Positions 38,117-43,392 of a DNA stretch of 43,392 nucleotides are shown here, one piece after another. Positions within the stretch are counted from its first letter, which is position 1; the number at the start of each line of letters is the position of its first letter. The DNA comes from Actinomycetes bacterium. Its GTDB lineage: Bacteria > Actinomycetota > Acidimicrobiia > Acidimicrobiales > Poriferisodalaceae. A program made the position numbers and the translations under genes. A model generated the notes under the pieces. It ran no database searches and was not told the origin of the DNA. It saw only the letters and a program-made list of their open reading frames with translations. The DNA lies in NCBI GenBank assembly GCA_024228575.1, contig JAAETH010000852.1:1-43392 (forward strand). Direction: 5' to 3'.

Positions 38117-38532
38117 CACATCGCTCCTTCGCGGATGACGATGCGAGCCTTGATCGGCAGCTTCTGGATAGCACGCGACAGGGCGGCGCGACCCAGTTCC
38201 TCGTCGACACCGCCGAGCTCGAACATGATGCGGCCCGGCTTCACCACTGCGATCCAGCGCTCGGGGTTTCCCTTGCCAGAACCCATGCGGGTCTCGGCGG
38301 GCTTCACGGTGACCGGTTTGTCCGGGAACACCCGAATCCAGACCTTTCCACCACGCTTGACGTGACGGGTCATCGCGATACGACCAGCCTCGATCTGGCG
38401 GGCGGTGATCCACCCAGGCTCGAGAGCCTGGATACCCATGTCGGCGAACTGGAGCGTGTCGCCACCTTTGGCTGCACCCTTCATCCGACCCCGGTGGTGC
38501 TTGCGGTGCTTGACCTTCTTCGGCATCAACAT
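38116..38532 (-). CDS. rplP: 50S ribosomal protein L16
   Basis: A 138-residue L16 near the A-site tRNA. It starts [20 protein letters not shown]; the second ATG two codons in is the usual family start. [20 protein letters not shown] and [20 protein letters not shown] are typical. The start overlaps the rpsC stop by one base. Confidence 0.98.
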   Translation of the reverse strand: MLMPKKVKHRKHHRGRMKGAAKGGDTLQFADMGIQALEPGWITARQIEAGRIAMTRHVKRGGKVWIRVFPDKPVTVKPAETRMGSGKGNPERWIAVVKPGRIMFELGGVDEELGRAALSRAIQKLPIKARIVIREGAM

Positions 38533-39464
38533 CAGTCGGCATCTCCGGGTCGGAAGCGGTCGGTACCACCGCCAGAGTCACGGGTGTTGCGCTCGATCTC
38601 TTCTTCCTCGGCGAGCAAGCGCTCGAACTCGGGATCGGCTTCCTTGATGAGAGGAGCCGGCTCCTCGGCGACGACTTCCTCGACAGGTGCGGGCGCAGCG
38701 GGCGGAGCGGCTGTGGCGGCCTCGGCGGCACGACGGCCACCCGAGGAAACTACGGCACTGGGCATCTGTGGTGCGGCGGCGCCGCCGGTTGCCAAGGCAG
38801 CTTCGCGAGCGATCTTGTCGTCCGCGGAGACCTTGTAGGGAAGGATGTCTCCCTTGTAGAGCCACACCTTGACGCCGATGCGACCGGCGGTGGTGCGGGC
38901 CTCGCGGAAGCCATAGTCGATGTCGGCGCGCAGGGTGTGCAGCGGGACCCGACCCTCGCGGTACCACTCGGTGCGAGACATCTCGGCACCGCCCAGGCGA
39001 CCAGAGCACTGGACCCGGATTCCGAGAGCGCCGGCCTTGAGTGCGTTCTGCACGGCACGTTTCATCGCACGACGGAAGGCCACACGACCCGCAAGCTGGT
39101 CTGCGACACCCTGGGCAATCAGGGCAGCGTCGAGTTCGGGCTGCTTGATTTCCTGAATGTTGAGCTGGACCTTCGGGTTGCCCGAGATCTTGGTCAAGCC
39201 GGCACGAAGGCGGTCGGCCTCAGATCCGCGACGGCCGATGACGATTCCGGGACGTGCGGTGTGCACGTCGACGCGGAGACGATCGCGGGTGCGCTCGACC
39301 TCGACGCGGCTGATCGCGGCGTGGGGAAGTTCGGTCCGCAGGTAGTTGCGGATCTTCCAGTCCTCGATGACGTTGTCCTGGTACTCCTTGTCGGAGAACC
39401 AGCGCGACTTCCAGTCGGTGGTGACACCGAGTCGGAAACCGTAGGGGTTGATCTTCTGACCCAT
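38532..39464 (-). CDS. rpsC: 30S ribosomal protein S3 with long C-terminal tail
   Basis: The S3 core is normal: [20 protein letters not shown], the KH motif GIVIGRRG (73-80) and the C-terminal domain with [20 protein letters not shown] and [10 protein letters not shown]. The protein has 310 residues, about 75 more than E. coli S3. The extra part (about 222-310) is rich in Ala, Pro and Glu and carries no recognised domain. Such tails occur on S3 of several actinobacteria. The ATG at 39464 is set by the family start, and the frame upstream lies within rplV. Confidence 0.97.
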   Translation of the reverse strand: MGQKINPYGFRLGVTTDWKSRWFSDKEYQDNVIEDWKIRNYLRTELPHAAISRVEVERTRDRLRVDVHTARPGIVIGRRGSEADRLRAGLTKISGNPKVQLNIQEIKQPELDAALIAQGVADQLAGRVAFRRAMKRAVQNALKAGALGIRVQCSGRLGGAEMSRTEWYREGRVPLHTLRADIDYGFREARTTAGRIGVKVWLYKGDILPYKVSADDKIAREAALATGGAAAPQMPSAVVSSGGRRAAEAATAAPPAAPAPVEEVVAEEPAPLIKEADPEFERLLAEEEEIERNTRDSGGGTDRFRPGDAD

Positions 39465-39465
39465 G

Positions 39466-40338
39466 TCAGGCCTCCTCGCCCTCGACGTCAGCGGCCTTGG
39501 CACGGGTGCCGGCCTTGATGAAGCCAGCCGCAACGGCTGCCTCTGCAGTTGAGAAATAGACCTCGGCGACGGTGGTGTCGTACCAGCGGCCGTCGGGCTC
39601 GTGGTACTTCATCGAGTCGACGTTGCCCTTGACCAGATACCCGTCGGGAATCGAGCCATCGGCAGGCGGAGCAATTGAACCTTCTCCGTAGGGGGACTCG
39701 TCGGAGACATTGGCCTCGCCATCGGTATCGGCGTCTTCGGCGTTCCACTCGCCAACAGCCTCGGCGTCTTCGGCATCGGGAGCGTCCGCCTCTTCGGCAG
39801 TGGTCTCGACAGAGTCGTCGACGAGGGCGTCCTGGACCTCGTCGTCGACGATTGTGTCCTGGACGTCGTCATCGCCTTCGGTCTGACGGCTGGCGGCAAC
39901 ACGCGCGCTGCGGTCTGCACGACTCTGGCGGGTGGCCGAAGCAGTCGCTACCTCCGAGCGCATCTCGAGCTCCTCGTCGTCGAGACGAGCGACGACCACC
40001 GTGATGTGGCAGGTGCGCTTGTTGATGCGGGTGGCACGTCCACGGGCACGAGGACGCCAGCGCTTGAGGGTGGGCCCCTCGTTTGCGAAACACTCGGCGA
40101 CGTACAACTCGTCCTCGTCGAGGCCCTCGTTGTGGGTGGCGTTGGCGATGGCCGACGACAGGACCTTCTCGATGATCTCGGCAGCGCCGCGGTCACAGAA
40201 CTGGAGGATGTCTGCGGCGTCGGCCACGTCCTCGTCACGAATCAGGTTGAGCACGACGCGCGCCTTGCTGGCCGAGAGGCGTGCGTAGCGGTGTGTAGCG
40301 CGGGCACCTGCAACCTCGGTGAGATCGACGGTGCTCAT
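39466..40338 (-). CDS. rplV: 50S ribosomal protein L22 fused to acidic linker and extra C-terminal domain
   Basis: Residues 1-125 are L22, lining the peptide exit tunnel: [40 protein letters not shown] and [17 protein letters not shown]22 usually ends near here (110-120 residues), but this protein has 290. Residues 128-152 are basic, 154-215 are strongly acidic (Asp, Glu, Ala, Val), and 225-275 form a compact unit: [48 protein letters not shown]. This unit resembles short C-terminal domains that I recall attached to some actinobacterial ribosomal and secreted proteins; its function is unknown. The frame is open throughout with normal codon use, so this is a real fusion, not a sequencing error. 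Confidence 0.95.
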   Translation of the reverse strand: MSTVDLTEVAGARATHRYARLSASKARVVLNLIRDEDVADAADILQFCDRGAAEIIEKVLSSAIANATHNEGLDEDELYVAECFANEGPTLKRWRPRARGRATRINKRTCHITVVVARLDDEELEMRSEVATASATRQSRADRSARVAASRQTEGDDDVQDTIVDDEVQDALVDDSVETTAEEADAPDAEDAEAVGEWNAEDADTDGEANVSDESPYGEGSIAPPADGSIPDGYLVKGNVDSMKYHEPDGRWYDTTVAEVYFSTAEAAVAAGFIKAGTRAKAADVEGEEA

Positions 40339-40613
40339 CGGCGGCCCTTGCGTTCCTGTCCGGCGTGGAACTTGAACGTGCGGGTTGGAGCGAACTCGCC
40401 CAGCTTGTGCCCGACCATCGACTCGGTGATGTACACGGGCACGTGTTTGCGGCCGTCGTGGACCGCGAGGGTGTGGCCGATCATGTCGGGAATGATTGTC
40501 GAGCGGCGCGACCAGGTCTTGATGACCTTCTTCGCTCCACTCTCGTTGAGAACATCGACCTTCTTCAGGAGATGTTCGTCGACGAACGGGCCCTTCTTGA
40601 GGCTGCGTGGCAT
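40335..40613 (-). CDS. rpsS: 30S ribosomal protein S19
   Basis: A 92-residue S19, starting [20 protein letters not shown], with [20 protein letters not shown] and [20 protein letters not shown]. Its stop overlaps the rplV start in ATGA. Confidence 0.99.
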   Translation of the reverse strand: MPRSLKKGPFVDEHLLKKVDVLNESGAKKVIKTWSRRSTIIPDMIGHTLAVHDGRKHVPVYITESMVGHKLGEFAPTRTFKFHAGQERKGRR

Positions 40614-40616
40614 GTG

Positions 40617-41453
40617 CTACCTCCGCGATCCGCGCGTGCGACGGCGACGGACGATCATGTCGGTGGACTTCTTCTTGCGATCCCTGGTGCGGCCCTCGGG
40701 CTTGCCCCATGGTGATACCGGGTGTCGACCACCCGAGGTCTTGCCCTCGCCGCCACCGTGAGGATGGTCGACGGGATTCATGGCCACGCCACGGGTCTGG
40801 GGGCGAACGCCCTTCCAGCGGTTGCGGCCGGCCTTGCCGATCTTGATCAGGTCGGCTTCGGCGTTTCCAACTTCGCCAATCGTGGCGCGACAGTCGATCG
40901 AGACCCGACGCATTTCGGTGCTGGGAAGACGCAGTGTGGCAAAGTCGCCTTCCTTGGCGACGAGCTGAACACTGGCACCGGCGCTACGGGCCATCTGGCC
41001 ACCCCCGCCCGGCTTGAGTTCGACGTTGTGGACGACGGTACCCACGGGGATGTAACGCAGAGGCAGAGCGTTGCCGGGGCGGATCTCGGCGTGCTGTCCG
41101 CTGTTGATGATGTCGCCGACGTCTATTCCGTTCGGGGCGAGGATGTAGCGCTTCTCGCCGTCGTGGTAGTGCAGCAAGGCGATGCGGCAGTTGCGGTTCG
41201 GGTCGTACTCGACCGTTGCCACGGTCGCGGGCACACCGTCCTTGTGGCGACGGAAGTCGATGACACGATAACGCTGCTTGTGGCCGCCTCCGCGGTGGCG
41301 AGCCGTCTTGCGACCATTGTTGTTGCGACCGCCGGTCGAGCTCTTCTTTGCGAGCAGCGACTTCTCTGGGCGGTCGGTGGTGAGCTCGGAGAAGTCGGCC
41401 GATGTCTGGAATCGGCGGCCCGGGCTCGTTGGCTTGCGTGAGCGAATACCCAT
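40617..41453 (-). CDS. rplB: 50S ribosomal protein L2
   Basis: A 278-residue L2 of normal length, needed for peptidyl transferase assembly. It starts [20 protein letters not shown], has [20 protein letters not shown] and the conserved C-terminal [20 protein letters not shown] containing the key histidine region. rpsS follows after three bases. Confidence 0.99.
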   Translation of the reverse strand: MGIRSRKPTSPGRRFQTSADFSELTTDRPEKSLLAKKSSTGGRNNNGRKTARHRGGGHKQRYRVIDFRRHKDGVPATVATVEYDPNRNCRIALLHYHDGEKRYILAPNGIDVGDIINSGQHAEIRPGNALPLRYIPVGTVVHNVELKPGGGGQMARSAGASVQLVAKEGDFATLRLPSTEMRRVSIDCRATIGEVGNAEADLIKIGKAGRNRWKGVRPQTRGVAMNPVDHPHGGGEGKTSGGRHPVSPWGKPEGRTRDRKKKSTDMIVRRRRTRGSRR

Positions 41454-41455
41454 TA

Positions 41456-41746
41456 TCAGGCCCCGAACAGATCGATGGAGTCGCCCTCGATGAGGGTGAC
41501 GATGGCCCGCTTGGTATCAGGCCGCTTTCCGTAGGTGAAGTTACGCCGGTTGCGTATGCGCTTGCCCTTCCGGTTGAGCGTGTTCACCTTGGCAACCGAG
41601 ACATCGAAGATGGCCTCTATTGCATCCTTGATCTCGGGCTTGGAAGCCGAGGGGTGAACGACGAAGGTGTAGACGTTGTCTTCGAGCAGTGCGTAGGACT
41701 TCTCCGACACGACCGGGGCGATGACTACATCGCGTGGATCTTTCAC
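41456..41746 (-). CDS. rplW: 50S ribosomal protein L23
   Basis: A 96-residue L23, the docking site for trigger factor and SRP at the exit tunnel. It has [40 protein letters not shown] and the loop [20 protein letters not shown]. Its ATG overlaps the rplD stop by four bases. Confidence 0.98.
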   Translation of the reverse strand: MKDPRDVVIAPVVSEKSYALLEDNVYTFVVHPSASKPEIKDAIEAIFDVSVAKVNTLNRKGKRIRNRRNFTYGKRPDTKRAIVTLIEGDSIDLFGA

Positions 41747-42375
41747 GATTCACCTTCGGTTTCGTCGGCTCCAGGCAGCGTCGAGGTGGTGAAGACCAGC
41801 CAATCGCTGCACAGGATGTCGTAGGCGTTGAGTTCCGATTGTTTGAGAAGGTGAACGCCCGGAATGTTGCGGAAACTCCGAGTGGCGGCTTCGTCTTGTG
41901 AATCGACCACAAGCACGACTCGACCGGTCAGATCGAGTGCCTGCATGGCAGCCACGGCCTCCCTGGTCTTGGGTGTCTCGAAGCTCCACTTGTCGACGAC
42001 GACGAGCCGGTCGGACTGAACACGATCCGACAGAGCCGAGGCGAGAGCCAGCTTGACGACCTTCTTGTTGACCTTCTGGCGGTAGCTGCGCGGCCTTGGG
42101 CCGTGCACGACGCCACCACCGGTCATCTGGGGCGCACGACTGGTGCCTTGACGGGCCCGTCCCGTGCCCTTTTGGCGGAAAGGTTTTGCGCCACCACCAC
42201 GTACCTCGGAACGGGTGAGCGTCGAGTGGGTTCCGCGCCGACGAGCCGCCAGCTGCGCTGTGACGACCTGATGGAGGACGGGCACGTTCGGCTCGATGCC
42301 GAAGAGTTCATCGGAAACCACGACGGTTCCGGCGTCGCTGCCCGACTGGGTCTTGACGTTGAGGGTGATGGACAT
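41743..42375 (-). CDS. rplD: 50S ribosomal protein L4
   Basis: A 210-residue L4. The exit-tunnel loop contains [40 protein letters not shown] and [20 protein letters not shown]. In E. coli L4 also represses its own S10 operon through the leader RNA, which matters here because the space before rplC is full of hairpins. It follows rplC by seven bases. Confidence 0.98.
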   Translation of the reverse strand: MSITLNVKTQSGSDAGTVVVSDELFGIEPNVPVLHQVVTAQLAARRRGTHSTLTRSEVRGGGAKPFRQKGTGRARQGTSRAPQMTGGGVVHGPRPRSYRQKVNKKVVKLALASALSDRVQSDRLVVVDKWSFETPKTREAVAAMQALDLTGRVVLVVDSQDEAATRSFRNIPGVHLLKQSELNAYDILCSDWLVFTTSTLPGADETEGES

Positions 42376-42382
42376 GATCTCG

Positions 42383-43018
42383 CTATCCCTTCACCGCATC
42401 GCGAACGACGACGACGGCACCCTTGGGCCCGGGCACGGAGCCCTTGACCAGGATGATCTCGGCCTCGGCGTCGGACTTGACGACCGTGAGGTTCTGAGTG
42501 GTGACCTTCTGGGCACCCATGCGGCCTGCCATGCGTGTTCCCTTGAACACGCGTGCAGGGGTCGCACAGGCTCCGACGGCACCGGGCTTGCGGTGCACTC
42601 GGTGAGCACCGTGGCTCGCCTTCTGGCCCGAGAAGTTGTGACGCTTCATCGTGCCGGCAAAACCCTTGCCCTTTGAAACTGCGGTGACATCGATGCGCTC
42701 GCCGGCCTCGAGGAGGCTTGCGTCGATCTGTTGTCCGACCTCGTACTCACTGACATCGTCGAGGCGAAGCTCTACGAGCCTTACGCCCGGCTCGACACCA
42801 GCGTTCGCGAAGTGGCCAGCCTCTGGCTGAGGCAAACGGTTCTCGTTCACCGAGCCGTAGGTGACCTGGAGCGCTGTGTAGCCGTCGTTCTCGGCTGTCT
42901 TGATCTGCACGACGCGGCACGGCGACACTCGGAGCATCGTCACGGGTACGACGCGGTTGTCATCGTCCCACAGCTGTGTCATGCCGACCTTCTCGGCAAC
43001 AATCGCCTTGTTCGCCAT
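42383..43018 (-). CDS. rplC: 50S ribosomal protein L3
   Basis: A 211-residue L3, starting MANKAIVAEKVGMTQLWDDD. SKGKGFAGTMKRHNFSGQKA, SHGAHRVHRKPGAVGACATP and GTRMAGRMGAQKVTTQNLTV form the family core. The ATG at 43018 is preferred to a frame extension of 40 codons that reads through the hairpins. The AAGAGAGAGA stretch before it is only a fair ribosome-binding site. rpsJ, normally directly upstream, is not within the remaining 374 bases of the window. Confidence 0.98.
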   Translation of the reverse strand: MANKAIVAEKVGMTQLWDDDNRVVPVTMLRVSPCRVVQIKTAENDGYTALQVTYGSVNENRLPQPEAGHFANAGVEPGVRLVELRLDDVSEYEVGQQIDASLLEAGERIDVTAVSKGKGFAGTMKRHNFSGQKASHGAHRVHRKPGAVGACATPARVFKGTRMAGRMGAQKVTTQNLTVVKSDAEAEIILVKGSVPGPKGAVVVVRDAVKG

Positions 43019-43075
43019 TGGAGGCGTCTCTCTCTTGACGGTTGTGAGCCACCCGGCTGAGTGACCCGCTGCTGA

Positions 43076-43096
43076 GGGAGGGCGATGAGCCCTCCT
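43076..43096 (-). other. Leader hairpin 1 before rplC
   Basis: GGAGGGC/GCCCTCC form a 7-bp stem with a five-base loop (gatga), extendable by one G-T pair. It lies about 58 bases before the rplC start. The bases that follow it on the plus strand (CCTCTGTTGC) resemble those flanking the tandem repeat next to it, so it may be a diverged member of that set. Confidence 0.6.
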
Positions 43097-43099
43097 CTG

Positions 43100-43157
43100 T
43101 TGCGGGCACCCGAGGGTGCCCTCCTCTATTGCGGGCACCCGAGGGTGCCCTTCTCTG
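43100..43157. repeat. Two tandem 29-bp units, each a strong hairpin
   Basis: Two consecutive 29-base units (43100-43128 and 43129-43157) differ at only a few positions. Each contains GGGCACC, a CGAG tetraloop and GGTGCCC, giving 7-bp GC-rich stems at 43104-43121 and 43133-43150. On the minus strand each hairpin is preceded by a purine-rich AGAGAAG/AGAGGAG stretch that looks like a ribosome-binding site. No T-run follows, so they are not classical terminators. Confidence 0.8.
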
Positions 43158-43169
43158 TTCTCTCACGCG

Positions 43170-43201
43170 AACGCTCCGCATGGCATGGCCAGCGGAGCGT
43201 T
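43170..43201. other. Long imperfect hairpin in the rplC upstream region
   Basis: AACGCTCCGC pairs perfectly with GCGGAGCGTT over 10 bp; inside, TGGC pairs with GCCA around an ATG loop with one bulged A. It lies about 150 bases before rplC. On the plus strand it is followed by a modest T-rich stretch (GGTTCGGTTTTG), so on that strand it could act as a weak terminator. Confidence 0.55.
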
Positions 43202-43326
43202 GGTTCGGTTTTGCTTCGTGGTTCCCGTCTTGCCGTTGAACACGGCAGGGCCTTCAAAGACGTCGATTCGAGGCTTGGGCTGAGCCCATGCCAGCTGCGC
43301 CACCGGGTGCGGCGCACGAAGATCGA

Positions 43327-43355
43327 ACGATACCCGCGCGATCGGCGGGGCACAA
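43327..43355 (-). promoter_or_regulatory. Possible promoter for the rplC operon
   Basis: On the minus strand TTGTGC (43350-43355), 17 bp, TATCGT (43327-43332). The -10 is the same hexamer as in the groES promoter. Transcription would start near 43320 and give an untranslated leader of about 300 bases containing all the hairpins. It competes with the open frame over the same bases. Confidence 0.35.
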
Positions 43356-43392
43356 CCCCTCGAAGCCGGCGAATTCGAATCTGCAACGACAA

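Larger units (their letters stand above)
43163..43392 (-). other. Open frame entering from the right edge, possible C-terminus of an unknown gene
   Basis: From the window edge to a TGA at 43163-43165 one minus-strand frame stays open for 75 codons. Its composition is balanced (for example VAQLAWAQPKPRIDVFEGPA and VFNGKTGTTKQ) and its third positions are mostly G or C, unlike the arginine-rich frame beside it. I do not recognise it; it is not S10. It may be the end of a real gene or chance. If real, the promoter proposed at 43327-43355 would lie inside it. Confidence 0.25.

Noticed and set aside
43100-43157. The 29-bp tandem repeat as a CRISPR array
   Set aside because: There are only two directly abutting copies, with no spacers between them, and no cas genes are near.
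43126-43392. Arginine-rich minus-strand frame before rplC read as a gene
   Set aside because: Its composition is that of a shadow frame. It reads through the tandem hairpins, has no family resemblance, and a neighbouring frame is more coding-like.

Overview
The window is a G+C-rich bacterial chromosome segment, and every gene in it is an ordinary chromosomal one: no rRNA, tRNA, transposase, integrase or CRISPR array was seen. The gene set points to an actinobacterium. It includes a probable F420-dependent luciferase-like oxidoreductase, a cyclic-nucleotide-binding/GNAT protein resembling mycobacterial Pat, a CIRCE-controlled groESL operon, a zinc-type S14, a short adenylate kinase and several possible leaderless starts. 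A deep lineage such as Acidimicrobiia is my inference and is not proven.

Left part (1-14 kb). The 5' end of purH runs off the left edge. It is followed by a small membrane protein (+), sucC-sucD (-), the helicase gene pcrA (-) and, divergent from it, a Pat-like acetyltransferase gene (+). Next come an LLM oxidoreductase gene overlapping a zinc-ribbon Nudix gene (+). A reverse-strand set follows: argJ, guaA, a membrane GGDEF/EAL protein whose GGDEF half is degenerate, and a CoA-type Nudix hydrolase.

Middle (14-27 kb). groES-groEL has its own promoter, a CIRCE operator and an intrinsic terminator. Upstream of it is a long, tightly packed reverse-strand series. In transcription order this is rplM, rpsI, glmM, a giant glmS-like gene, nnr, alr, tsaE, tsaB, rimI and tsaD. 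It links ribosomal proteins, UDP-GlcNAc precursor synthesis, D-alanine, NAD(P)H repair and the tRNA t6A pathway. Many junctions are 4-bp stop/start overlaps.

Right part (27-43 kb). The S10/spc/alpha ribosomal cluster is transcribed leftward: rplC-rplD-rplW-rplB-rpsS-rplV-rpsC-rplP-rpmC-rpsQ-rplN-rplX-rplE-rpsN-rpsH-rplF-rplR-rpsE-rpmD-rplO-secY-adk. A second promoter then drives infA-rpmJ-rpsM-rpsK-rpsD-rpoA-rplQ-truA. The methionine aminopeptidase gene map is absent from its common place after adk, and rpsJ is not directly upstream of rplC. That upstream space instead holds stacked hairpins, two of them in a 29-bp tandem repeat.

The points most worth following up are the 1141-residue GlmS-like protein with a large insertion inside its glutaminase domain and a C-terminal extension, L22 fused to an acidic linker plus an extra domain, the hairpin-rich leader before rplC, the probable CTG start of infA, and a recurring promoter type (TTG-N3, 17 bp, TATCST) before groES, rplM, infA and possibly rplC.
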